NCBI GenBank assembly: GCA_003105035.1
Contig: PQAL01000024.1
Span: 1 to 64,000 of the forward strand
From: Anaerolineales bacterium
GTDB lineage: Bacteria > Chloroflexota > Anaerolineae > Anaerolineales > UBA4823
Length of the DNA stretch: 64,000 nucleotides
Reading direction: 5' to 3'
A program made the position numbers and the translations under genes. This document shows, piece after piece, positions 1-8,026 of the stretch. Each line of letters starts with the position of its first letter. Position 1 is the stretch's first letter. Below the pieces are notes generated by a model, which saw only the letters and a program-made list of their open reading frames with translations, had not been told where the DNA came from and searched no databases.

Positions 1-354
1 CAATTAGGCATCACAATCATTGCGTATTCTCCATTAGAGAAAGGACTCTTAACCGGGAAATACACAACGGAAAGACTCCCACGGGGTTTATTGTCTTGGC
101 GATATAATAAATCAATGATGGTGAAAATCTCACCATTACTTAATATCTTGCAGGAAGTAAGTGATGTGCATGACAATACCACGCCTGGGCAGGTGGCATT
201 AAATTGGCTTGTTTGCAAAGGAGCGGTGCCCATCCCTGGTGCCCGGAACCTTAAGCAAGCCAATGAAAATGCCGGGGCAATGCTATGGAGCCTGACGGAT
301 GACGAGGTAGATAGGCTCGATAATGCATATCATAGTGTTTACAAAAACGGGTAA
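1..354 (+). CDS. aldo/keto reductase, C-terminal part (truncated by window edge)
   Basis: The frame is open from base 1, so only the last 117 residues are present. The visible part reads AYSPLEKGLLTGKY, the barrel strand typical of aldo/keto reductases, followed by TPGQVALNWLVCKGAVPIPGA, the NADP-binding segment, and a helix with NAGAMLWSLTDDEVDRLD. These enzymes reduce aldehydes and ketones with NADPH in the cytosol. The catalytic Tyr/Lys/Asp/His lie upstream of the window. The substrate cannot be told. The gene ends 25 bases before the next likely start. Confidence 0.85.
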   Translation, partial: QLGITIIAYSPLEKGLLTGKYTTERLPRGLLSWRYNKSMMVKISPLLNILQEVSDVHDNTTPGQVALNWLVCKGAVPIPGARNLKQANENAGAMLWSLTDDEVDRLDNAYHSVYKNG

Positions 355-379
355 CTAAAAATTCCTGATGGAGGACACA

Positions 380-1507
380 ATGTTACGTGTAGATCAAATC
401 GATACCAATGATAAAGCACTCGTAAAGAAATTTGTTCGAATTCCTTACCGATTGTATAAAAATCATCCACAGTGGGTACCTCCGATATTAATGGATGCAG
501 AGACGCAGCTTGACCGAAAGAAGCACCCGTTTTTTGAGCACAGTGATGCAGATTTCTTCCTTGCTACTAGAGATGGACGAGAAGTAGGCAGGATTGCTGC
601 GCTTGAAAACAAGCGCTTTAACGCCTACCACAAGACAAAGCAAGCTCAATTCTATTTATTTGAGTGCGAAGACGATCAGGAAGCTGCCGACGCATTGTTC
701 GAGAGAGTATTCAATTGGTCAATGAAACGCGGCCTCGATCGTGTTGTTGGACCAAAAGGCTTCGGGGCACTGGATGGTTATGGTGTTTTAGTGGAAGGCT
801 ATGAAAACCGCCAGATCATGTCGATGATGAATTACAACTATCCATATTATGTAAAGCTGATAGAGAATAACGGATTTACTAAAGAAGTCGATTTCGTTTC
901 GTGCTATATGAGTCGAGATTCTTTCCACCTCCCTGAAAGGGTATATAAAATTGGGGAGCGGGTCAAAGCCAGGAATAATATGGGTGTTCATTATTTTGAA
1001 ACGAAGAAGGACTTGAAAAATTGGGCTAACCGGATTGGTAAACTCTATAACGCTTCATTTGTCAATAATTGGGAGTATTATCCGTTGACAGAACGTGAAA
1101 TTCAATTCTTACTGGACAATATCCTGACCATCGCGGATCCCAGGCTGATCAAGATTATCACCCATAATGAGGATGCGGTGGGATTTTTATTCGGTTTCCC
1201 CGATTTATCTTCTGCGATGCAACGTGCCAAGGGTAAACTACTCCCGTTTGGCATCATTGACATCATGCTTGAAATGAAACGGACAAAGTGGATATCGCTC
1301 AATGGAGCCGGTGTCCTGCCTGAATATCAGGGAATGGGCGGAAATGCACTGCTGTACCTTGAAATGGAAAAGTCACTGAACGATTTTCAATTTGAGCATG
1401 CAGATTTAACACAGGTAGCCGAAACCGCTGTCCAAATGCGGCGCGACCTTGAAAATGTGGGTGGCAGGGCCTATAAGAATCATCGTGTATACCAAAGAAC
1501 GGTATAG
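380..1507 (+). CDS. GNAT-like N-acetyltransferase-fold protein of unknown substrate
   Basis: About 375 residues. The start at 380 is preferred because GGAGG lies five bases upstream; an in-frame ATG at 368 has no such site. The N-terminal half has YRLYKNHPQWVPP and a strand-turn with ADFFLATRDGREVGRIAAL, as in GNAT folds. The C-terminal half repeats a similar shape, with NGAGVLPEYQGMGGNALLYLEME, which resembles an acetyl-CoA binding loop. I recall similar proteins, annotated as N-acetyltransferases, as widespread in environmental bacteria, but no substrate is known to me. It stands alone: a hairpin follows it at 1558. Confidence 0.6.
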   Translation: MLRVDQIDTNDKALVKKFVRIPYRLYKNHPQWVPPILMDAETQLDRKKHPFFEHSDADFFLATRDGREVGRIAALENKRFNAYHKTKQAQFYLFECEDDQEAADALFERVFNWSMKRGLDRVVGPKGFGALDGYGVLVEGYENRQIMSMMNYNYPYYVKLIENNGFTKEVDFVSCYMSRDSFHLPERVYKIGERVKARNNMGVHYFETKKDLKNWANRIGKLYNASFVNNWEYYPLTEREIQFLLDNILTIADPRLIKIITHNEDAVGFLFGFPDLSSAMQRAKGKLLPFGIIDIMLEMKRTKWISLNGAGVLPEYQGMGGNALLYLEMEKSLNDFQFEHADLTQVAETAVQMRRDLENVGGRAYKNHRVYQRTV

Positions 1508-1557
1508 GTAATTGAGTAGATATCTACCAAGACGAACTAGAATATTCAAGTATTTTT

Positions 1558-1594
1558 ACATCCTCCCTGATCTCTTTAGGGAGGATGTGTTATT
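1558..1594 (+). terminator. intrinsic terminator-like hairpin
   Basis: ACATCCTCCCT at 1558-1568 pairs perfectly with AGGGAGGATGT at 1578-1588 (11 bp, 9-base loop), followed by a weak T-containing tail. It closes the gene ending at 1507 and isolates the AOR gene at 1647. Confidence 0.65.
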
Positions 1595-1646
1595 ACCACA
1601 ATTTGTGTTAAACTAAATTACGCGCTGATCAAGGAGGTCAGGTGAA

Positions 1647-3470
1647 ATGATGCAGCCAATCCTAAGGGTAAACTTAACAACTGGAAAGGTCGATGAGTAT
1701 CACATCCCCCAATCATGGCAAGATGATTATTTAGGCGGGGCATCATTAGCGGCAAGGATACTCTTCGATAAGTTGTTGCCCGGGTTGGATCCCCTCTCTC
1801 CTGAAGCGCCTTTATTATTTTTAAACGGACCATTATCTGGCACAGCCGGTCCGGCTGTTGGGAGGTTCGTGGTATGTGCTAGGTCACCGGCGACAGGTTT
1901 TTGGGGTGAATCAAATTGCGGGGGTTTTTGGGGACCTGAACTGCGATTGAACGGCTATGATGGCCTGTGGGTTACAGGTAAGGCTGAGCAACCTGCTTAT
2001 CTGACAGTGATTAATGGTAAGCTTGAAATAAGAGCAGCCGGTCATCTTTGGGGGATGGATACTTATTCAACCCAGGAAGCGGTGAAAAGGGAGCTGGAAG
2101 TAAAAAATCCACGGGTAGCAGTGATTGGGCAGGCAGGTGAAGCGCTAATCCCATACGCATCGATTCTTACAGATCACGGTCGACTGGCTGGGCGAACTGG
2201 CATGGGGGCAGTGATGGGTGCGAAAAAATTAAAGGCTATCGCAGTGAAAGGCAACCAAAAAGTGCCGGTTGTAGATATTGAAAAGTACTCCGTGCTCCGA
2301 AGTATTGCCAACCATGAGCTTAAAGCTGATTCGTACACAGAAGTGTTCCATGACCTTGGAACCGCAGGGGCAGCCGATTATTTCGATTACCTGGGCGATA
2401 TGCCTAAAAAGTATTTTCAAAATGGTGTGTATGAGAATGCCTTGAAGGTTTCTGGCTCCAGTGTTGCGGAGAGTATTTTAGTGGGTACAACTGCCTGCCA
2501 CGCATGTGTGATCGCCTGTGGTAGAGTTGTCCAGTTGAATGAAGGAGCAAAGCGTAAGGGCCCCGAGTATGAAACCCTGATAGGCTTTGGACCTAACTTA
2601 CTATATGATGATCCGTCCCGGATCACTCAACTGGGAGAACTATGTGACCGGTATGGTATGGATACCATCAGCATGAGTAACACCATTGGATTGGTATTCA
2701 CTTTGAGTGAGATGGGTGCCATACCGAAGGAAGATATGGCTAATTTATCATTAGAATGGGGAGATGCAGAATGTATGGAGCACCTAATCCATTTAACGGT
2801 CAGGCGGGAGGGGATTGGACAATGGATAGCTCAAGGGGCACGAGCATTCGGCGGGCATTACGGTCATGAACAGGAGGCAATCCAGGTAAATGGATTAGAA
2901 GTACCCTATCATGATCCACGCGGCTCCAGCGGTATGGCATTGGTCTATGCCACCTCTCCCCGCGGCGCCTGCCACAACCAATCCGATTACTTTGTGATTG
3001 ATATGGGCCAGGTATTAACTAGTTTAGGGATAAAAAAGTATGATCGGCAGGGCGGTGCTGAAAAGGCAGCTAACGTTGCCATCCACCAGGATTGGCGGAC
3101 GGTGATGAACGCACTCGTCATGTGCGTGTTTGCGAATGTCCCTGTTGAAACTGTCCTTGGCCTAGTCAATACGGCTTGTGGTCTGGATTGGGATATAACC
3201 GACCTAATACGATCTGGTGAGCGGGGCTGGAACCTCAAGCGGGTGATCAATCACCGCCTGGGATTGTCCCGCCAAAACGATACGTTGCCAAAGGGCTTGT
3301 TACAGCCATATAAAGATCATCCAGGTGGCGCAGATGGATTTGCTCCCGATTTCGCGGCGATGATCGATGCATATTATGAGGCACGTGGGTGGGATAAGAT
3401 CACTGGATACCCGACAGCTGAAAAGCTGGATTCACTGAACCTGGGCTGGGCAGTGGAGGACCTATGGTGA
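1647..3470 (+). CDS. aldehyde:ferredoxin oxidoreductase (tungsten/molybdopterin AOR family)
   Basis: A 607-residue AOR-family protein, the normal length for the family. These enzymes oxidise aldehydes to acids, or the reverse, with ferredoxin, using a bis-pterin tungsten or molybdenum centre plus one [4Fe-4S] cluster. The cluster ligands are visible as C284-x2-C287-x3-C291 and C493, close to the spacing in the Pyrococcus enzyme (288/291/295/494). The N-terminal GGASLAARIL and GRTGMGAVMGAKKLKAIAVKG are typical of the pterin-binding domain. AAGGAGG lies nine bases upstream of the start. It overlaps nnr by seven bases, so the two are co-expressed. The substrate is unknown and no ferredoxin gene is adjacent. 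Confidence 0.93.
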   Translation: MMQPILRVNLTTGKVDEYHIPQSWQDDYLGGASLAARILFDKLLPGLDPLSPEAPLLFLNGPLSGTAGPAVGRFVVCARSPATGFWGESNCGGFWGPELRLNGYDGLWVTGKAEQPAYLTVINGKLEIRAAGHLWGMDTYSTQEAVKRELEVKNPRVAVIGQAGEALIPYASILTDHGRLAGRTGMGAVMGAKKLKAIAVKGNQKVPVVDIEKYSVLRSIANHELKADSYTEVFHDLGTAGAADYFDYLGDMPKKYFQNGVYENALKVSGSSVAESILVGTTACHACVIACGRVVQLNEGAKRKGPEYETLIGFGPNLLYDDPSRITQLGELCDRYGMDTISMSNTIGLVFTLSEMGAIPKEDMANLSLEWGDAECMEHLIHLTVRREGIGQWIAQGARAFGGHYGHEQEAIQVNGLEVPYHDPRGSSGMALVYATSPRGACHNQSDYFVIDMGQVLTSLGIKKYDRQGGAEKAANVAIHQDWRTVMNALVMCVFANVPVETVLGLVNTACGLDWDITDLIRSGERGWNLKRVINHRLGLSRQNDTLPKGLLQPYKDHPGGADGFAPDFAAMIDAYYEARGWDKITGYPTAEKLDSLNLGWAVEDLW

Positions 3471-5083
3471 AAATCTATTCAGTCAAAGAAATGCTTTCAC
3501 TGGAGAAGGAAGCGGACAGCAGCGGATTAAGCTATGCGATGATGATGGAAAACGCTGGAAAAGGATTAGCGGGCGAAATCGAACGCGCATATAGCCATCA
3601 TCATAACAAAACAGTCTTGGCTTTGGTCGGCTCAGGAAATAACGGTGGTGACGCCCTGGTCGCTTTACAGGAGCTGGCGAGGTTGAATTGGGAAACCTAT
3701 GCCTATATCGTAAAACATAGGGAAGTGGATGATCCACTAGTCAAAAAATATGAAGAACTTCATGGGTGTGTTACTGATATTGATCATGATCCAAAGCTTG
3801 AAAAATTATCCGAATTATTAACCAATTGTGGTATTTTGATTGACGGTGTTTTTGGTACGGGAATTAAGTTGCCCTTGCGAGGTGAAACAGCGGAAGTTCT
3901 GGCATTCTGCAAGAAAATCATCGAAATCCAGGATGAGAAAATCCAGGTTGTTGCAGTTGACTGCCCGTCAGGGGTGGACTGTGAAACTGGAGAAGTCGCA
4001 GATCAGACGATTCCCGCAGATCTCACGGTGACAATGGCCGGTTTAAAGACCGGGTTACTGCGCGCACCGGCTGAAAAAATTATTGGCACATTGCGCATAG
4101 TAAGTATAGGGTCATTGGAGAGACTGAAAACTTACACTGATAACCAAAAAATTGTCCTCGACAATGCATCTGCGAAGAAAATTCTTCCACAGCGTCCCAT
4201 CGATGCGCATAAGGGCACATTTGGCACAGCTTTTATTGTTGCTGGGTCGATCAATTATACTGGGGCAGCCCTGCTGGCTGGTGAGGCAGCTTATCGCGCC
4301 GGGGTCGGATTGGTTACTATGGCAGTGCCTGAACCACTACATAGAATATTAGCAGGTCATTTTCCGGAATCTACCTGGGTTATTCTTCCTCATGAGATGG
4401 GAGTGATTTCAGAGGATGCAGTAAGGGTTGTTCGACAAAATATTGCCAAAGCATCCGCAGTTCTAATCGGTCCAGGTTTCGGGCTTGAAGAAACCACTGG
4501 CGTTTTTATGTCCCGATTATTTGAGGAAAGTAGACCAGTATACCTTGGAGATTTTGGATATATTCAAAATAAAGCATCTGAAATTGACAACCAATTATTT
4601 ACACAACCAGTCGTTATAGACGCAGACGGTTTAAAGCTGCTGGCGAGAATCGAGCATTGGTTTGAGAAACTGCCAGCCCTGGCTGTGCTCACTCCGCATC
4701 CAGGGGAAATGTCAATCTTATCTGGCTTGCCCGTAAATGAGATTCAAGCTAACCGATTGGAAATCGCTGAGAAATATGCCAAAGAATGGGGTCATGTGCT
4801 AGTCTTGAAAGGGGCGTATACTGTTATTGCTGCTCCAGATGGCCGAATAGCCGTCGTACCGATTGCCACATCTGCTTTAGCCAGGGCTGGAACGGGTGAT
4901 GTTCTCGCCGGATTGATTGTTGGATTGAGAGCTCAGGGAGCTGGTGCATTTGAAGCCGCGTGTGCAGGCGCATGGATTCACGCCCAGGCTGGATTATCGG
5001 CTGCGGATAAATTAGGGACTACTGCCTCAATCTTAGCCAGAGATGTATTAAACGCGGTACCATCGGTCATCAGCAAGTTATAG
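3464..5083 (+). CDS. nnr: bifunctional NAD(P)H-hydrate epimerase / ADP-dependent NAD(P)H-hydrate dehydratase
   Basis: 539 residues in two domains. Residues 1-215 are the YjeF_N epimerase (GSGNNGGDALV, GVFGTG, VAVDCPSGVDC). Residues 235-539 are the ribokinase-like dehydratase (AHKGTFGTAFIVAGS, LIGPGFG, VVIDADGLKLL, LTPHPGEMSIL, ALARAGTGDVLAG). It repairs hydrated NADH and NADPH in the cytosol using ADP. The start ATGGTGA overlaps the AOR stop, giving translational coupling. Why a cofactor-repair enzyme is tied to an AOR is not clear from sequence. Confidence 0.95.
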   Translation: MVKIYSVKEMLSLEKEADSSGLSYAMMMENAGKGLAGEIERAYSHHHNKTVLALVGSGNNGGDALVALQELARLNWETYAYIVKHREVDDPLVKKYEELHGCVTDIDHDPKLEKLSELLTNCGILIDGVFGTGIKLPLRGETAEVLAFCKKIIEIQDEKIQVVAVDCPSGVDCETGEVADQTIPADLTVTMAGLKTGLLRAPAEKIIGTLRIVSIGSLERLKTYTDNQKIVLDNASAKKILPQRPIDAHKGTFGTAFIVAGSINYTGAALLAGEAAYRAGVGLVTMAVPEPLHRILAGHFPESTWVILPHEMGVISEDAVRVVRQNIAKASAVLIGPGFGLEETTGVFMSRLFEESRPVYLGDFGYIQNKASEIDNQLFTQPVVIDADGLKLLARIEHWFEKLPALAVLTPHPGEMSILSGLPVNEIQANRLEIAEKYAKEWGHVLVLKGAYTVIAAPDGRIAVVPIATSALARAGTGDVLAGLIVGLRAQGAGAFEAACAGAWIHAQAGLSAADKLGTTASILARDVLNAVPSVISKL

Positions 5084-5101
5084 ATTATTGGTCACTTAAA
5101 T

Positions 5102-5143
5102 AAAAAAACGGAACCCATTACAACAAGATAGGGTTCCGTTTTT
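5102..5143. terminator. bidirectional intrinsic terminator
   Basis: AACGGAACCC at 5107-5116 pairs with GGGTTCCGTT at 5131-5140, flanked by an A run on the left and a T run on the right, so it can stop transcription in both directions. It sits between the convergent nnr and YtxH genes. Confidence 0.85.
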
Positions 5144-5157
5144 CGTTGTGAGGTTAT

Positions 5158-5526
5158 CTAGCCTTCTACAGTTACTTCTGGGGTCTCTCCTGTAGCAGGA
5201 GCAGATTTTGCTGCATCACCTTTTGACCGGTAGCTCTGAACGACTTCTTCACCTTTTTTCTTCATTTCGAGCGCTTTTTCCTGGGTCAATTTCGCAAGCT
5301 CATCAGCGCGGGCCCTTGCTTCTGCAGCAGCGGCTTCAGCCTTAATACGAGCTTCTTCTGCTTTTTCAACAGCTTTATCCTTTAGCTCAATGCTCCTGTC
5401 ATGGATTAATGTCCGAGTCTCCTCACCTGATTGGGGGGCAAGTAATAAGGCAACGATCGAGCCGACCATACCGCCAATTACGAATCCAGCTAAAAATACC
5501 CCAATATCACCTTCATGCTCTGCCAT
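5158..5526 (-). CDS. YtxH-domain membrane protein
   Basis: About 122 residues from the ATG at 5526, chosen because AAGGAG lies just upstream; longer in-frame starts lack a ribosome site. Near the N-terminus one glycine-rich membrane segment ends in LLLAPQSGEETR, the YtxH signature. A long Ala/Glu/Lys-rich coiled coil (about residues 40-100) and a low-complexity tail follow. YtxH proteins are membrane-anchored, often stress-linked, with no defined activity. It lies downstream of another small membrane protein on the same strand, 25 bases away. Confidence 0.85.
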   Translation of the reverse strand: MAEHEGDIGVFLAGFVIGGMVGSIVALLLAPQSGEETRTLIHDRSIELKDKAVEKAEEARIKAEAAAAEARARADELAKLTQEKALEMKKKGEEVVQSYRSKGDAAKSAPATGETPEVTVEG

Positions 5527-5551
5527 GTTGTTTTCTCCTTTCAAAATATGC

Positions 5552-6013
5552 TTATTTTTTTCCTGATAGTCTGAAGATATCCGATAATCGCTGTAAAACA
5601 GCAACGATTTCATTCAACTTAATAACTGGTTCAACCAGGTTATCACTTAAGAATTTTGTGGTGCCACGCAAATTACTGACTGTCTCATTCGTGGAATCGA
5701 GGATCGGTTTTACCTCATTTTCAATAAGGTTAGTCAACCGGGCAATCTGTACAATCAATATTACCAGAGCCAGGCTGATGACGATTGATTCAATTGCCAT
5801 CAAGATAATTGAGATATCGCGTAAACGGGCAACAGTCTCATAGGACGAATATGCAGGACTGATTAAATAAATAAATCCGAGGATAAACAGAGCCAGTACG
5901 ATCACCACCCCGACGACAATTCCAGCTGTCGTAAGGCGCCTCTTACGAAGCTCTTCAGGGGATAAAACTGGTTGAATTACTTGAGGTTCAGGATCGTTTG
6001 TCCCAGTGTCCAT
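5552..6013 (-). CDS. small two-helix membrane protein, function unknown
   Basis: 153 residues. A polar N-terminus is followed by a hydrophobic segment at about 29-52, a second at about 68-90, and then an amphipathic C-terminal region (NLIENEVKPILDSTNETVSNLRGTT) likely to form a coiled coil facing the cytoplasm. The pattern recalls DUF948-type proteins, which often sit beside YtxH genes in other bacteria, as here. I do not recognise a catalytic motif. It probably forms an operon with the YtxH gene. Confidence 0.7.
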   Translation of the reverse strand: MDTGTNDPEPQVIQPVLSPEELRKRRLTTAGIVVGVVIVLALFILGFIYLISPAYSSYETVARLRDISIILMAIESIVISLALVILIVQIARLTNLIENEVKPILDSTNETVSNLRGTTKFLSDNLVEPVIKLNEIVAVLQRLSDIFRLSGKK

Positions 6014-6094
6014 TATTAATAATTATACCATAGGGAGATTTTTTTTGAATTTTCCCTAATATGAACCTAAACAGCGCCCTGACTGCTGGTTTGC

Positions 6095-6122
6095 TTGACA
6101 TTTGGTGAAGTATGAGTATAAT
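6095..6122 (+). promoter_or_regulatory. consensus promoter of the amine-catabolic operon
   Basis: A perfect -35 TTGACA at 6095-6100 and a perfect -10 TATAAT at 6117-6122 with a 16-base spacer, placing the transcript start near 6129. It faces the Lrp/AsnC regulator and is the best promoter seen in the window. Confidence 0.8.
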
Positions 6123-6130
6123 GATTGTTA

Positions 6131-6147
6131 GAAACGGAAACGTTTCT
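6131..6147. promoter_or_regulatory. palindromic operator candidate at the transcription start
   Basis: GAAACGTTTC at 6137-6146 is a perfect 10-base palindrome lying directly downstream of the -10 box, preceded by a further GAAAC half-site at 6131-6135. A protein bound here would block the promoter. Autoregulation by the downstream Lrp/AsnC protein or control by a LacI-type factor are both possible. Confidence 0.55.
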
Positions 6148-6155
6148 CCCAAATC

Positions 6156-6686
6156 ATGTACGAAATAGACAATACTGATATTAAGATCATTAATTTGCTT
6201 ATGGAGGATGGCCGTATGCCAGCCTCTGAGCTGGCAAGGCGTATCGGCAATATCTCTGAACGCGTCATACGTTATCGAATTGATCGCATCATTCAAGAGG
6301 GGTACATACAAATCAGCGCGATTAATAATCCAAAATCATTGGGATATTCGGTAACTGCTGATGTGTTCCTAGAAGTTGAATCAAATCATATCCTTGAAGT
6401 CGCTAAAAAAGCAGCTGAATTTGAATGCGTAAGTTATGTAGCCTGTTCAATAGGGGAAAATGATATCAGTGTACAGGTACTTGGGCATGATACCAATGAG
6501 GTATATCAATTTGTAACGGATGTAATCGGCAAGATCCCGGGTGTGCGCAAGACGACGACATCCATTGTGCCTTTAGTGCTAAAAGATGTATACCAATGGC
6601 GGATTCCTAAATCAGCCTGTACTTCACAAAAGTTGATAGATAATCTGGCGATTGAGGAGAGAGATGATGAGCGAGACACGATCTAA
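6156..6686 (+). CDS. Lrp/AsnC-family transcriptional regulator
   Basis: 176 residues. The N-terminal helix-turn-helix covers about 3-55 (DNTDIKIINLLMEDGRMPASELARRIG, then SERVIRYRIDRIIQEGYI). A RAM ligand-binding/oligomerisation domain covers about 70-150. Family members sense amino acids and usually control amino-acid uptake and catabolism. It is the first gene of the long aminotransferase operon and overlaps the next gene by 20 bases. No clear Shine-Dalgarno sequence precedes the ATG; the predicted leader is only about 26 bases and holds the palindromic operator. Confidence 0.9.
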   Translation: MYEIDNTDIKIINLLMEDGRMPASELARRIGNISERVIRYRIDRIIQEGYIQISAINNPKSLGYSVTADVFLEVESNHILEVAKKAAEFECVSYVACSIGENDISVQVLGHDTNEVYQFVTDVIGKIPGVRKTTTSIVPLVLKDVYQWRIPKSACTSQKLIDNLAIEERDDERDTI

Positions 6687-7971
6687 AAGCAAGCTGCTTC
6701 AAGAGAGGGCATTCAAATCTATCCCGTTAGGTGTAAATTCAAATTTTCGATATTGGGGCGAAGGGATCACCCCTTACCTGGAGCGCGCCAAGGGGGCATA
6801 TCTATGGGATGTGGATGGAAATCGATACATTGATTACCGGCTGGCATTCGGGCCTATTATTCTGGGGCACGCCTACGACGAAGTAAATAGCTTGGTGCAC
6901 GCCGAGATCGATCGGGCAGTCTTAGGTGCCATGACCTGTGAGCTTGAAGTAAAAGTTGCAGAAATGATCATCGATATGTGCCCTTGTGTTGAGATGGTCA
7001 GGTTAGCATGCTCCGGCACAGAAGCCACCATGCATGCCCTACGGATCGCCCGGGCTTACACGGGACGAGAGAAAGTGATAAAGTTCGAAGGTATGTATCA
7101 TGGCTTTCATGATTACACGCTCTTTTCTACCTATGCTCCGGCAGAAGCATACGGAAACATAAACAACCCGATTCCCATCCCTTCGAGTTCAGGCATTCCA
7201 AAACCTTTGAACGACCTGATCACGACGGTTCCATTCAACAATTTTGAAGTATTAGAGAAGGTATTGCGCAGAGTCGGCTATGAAGTAGCTGCGATCATCG
7301 CTGAACCTTGCATGGGCAATTGTGCCTCGATTGAGCCAGCCCCTAAGTTCCTTGATTTCATACGCGAGAAATGTAATGAATACGGGATCGTTTTTATCCT
7401 CGACGAAGTGAAGACAGGCTTCCGAATTGCTCGTGGTGGTGCCCAAGAATATTATCAGCTGATGCCAGATATGGCAACGTACGCCAAGGCACTTGGAAAT
7501 GGCTTCCCAGTGGCAGCTTTTGGGGGTAAGAAAGAAATCATGAGCATCATCGGGAAAGGCGTAGCCCAGGGTGGGACCTATAACAACAATAAAGCTGGTG
7601 TGGCAGCCGCCTACGCAACTCTTAAACTCCTAAAAGAGGAACCCATCCTCGAAACAATAGAGCAGCGAGGGGAAAAATTAATGCAGGGGTTTAAGGACAT
7701 CTTTGAGCGGGCACAAATACCTGCATGCATCAATGGATACCCAGCCATGCATTCATTTGCCGTAGGTACTGAAAAGGTCGTTGCCCAACGCGACTGGCAG
7801 GAAACTGAGCGGGATTATTACCTGCGCCTGGTTGAATACGCCATCGAACGCGGCGTGATGCCTGACCATGACCCACGTGAACCCTGGTTCTTATGCTATT
7901 CACATACCGACCAGGATATTGATGAGACACTGAACGTCATGTCGGATGCAGTCAGGGATGTAAAGCGGTAA
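6667..7971 (+). CDS. class-III aminotransferase, glutamate-1-semialdehyde-aminomutase type
   Basis: 435 residues from the ATG at 6667, seven bases after AGGAG; ATG 6664 is also possible. PLP-dependent fold type I: ACSGTEATMHALRIAR binds phosphate, DEVKTGFR holds the PLP-ring aspartate, and K274 in YAKALGNGFP is the Schiff-base lysine. The sequence style (IPLGVNSNFRYWG, YNNNKAGVAAA) is that of the HemL-like branch, but with no haem genes nearby a catabolic amino-transfer or aminomutase role is more likely. The substrate is unknown. It overlaps the regulator gene. Confidence 0.88.
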   Translation: MSETRSKSKLLQERAFKSIPLGVNSNFRYWGEGITPYLERAKGAYLWDVDGNRYIDYRLAFGPIILGHAYDEVNSLVHAEIDRAVLGAMTCELEVKVAEMIIDMCPCVEMVRLACSGTEATMHALRIARAYTGREKVIKFEGMYHGFHDYTLFSTYAPAEAYGNINNPIPIPSSSGIPKPLNDLITTVPFNNFEVLEKVLRRVGYEVAAIIAEPCMGNCASIEPAPKFLDFIREKCNEYGIVFILDEVKTGFRIARGGAQEYYQLMPDMATYAKALGNGFPVAAFGGKKEIMSIIGKGVAQGGTYNNNKAGVAAAYATLKLLKEEPILETIEQRGEKLMQGFKDIFERAQIPACINGYPAMHSFAVGTEKVVAQRDWQETERDYYLRLVEYAIERGVMPDHDPREPWFLCYSHTDQDIDETLNVMSDAVRDVKR

Positions 7972-8026
7972 AACAATTGACAATCGACATTTAGATATTT
8001 AACCATTTACTTACACGGAGAATGCA

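Noticed and set aside
1516..1527. 12-base palindrome GTAGATATCTAC after the GNAT-like gene
   Set aside because: It lies before a terminator and not at a promoter, so an operator role has no support.
6667..7971. HemL for haem biosynthesis
   Set aside because: Sequence style is HemL-like, but no other haem genes are near and the operon is catabolic.
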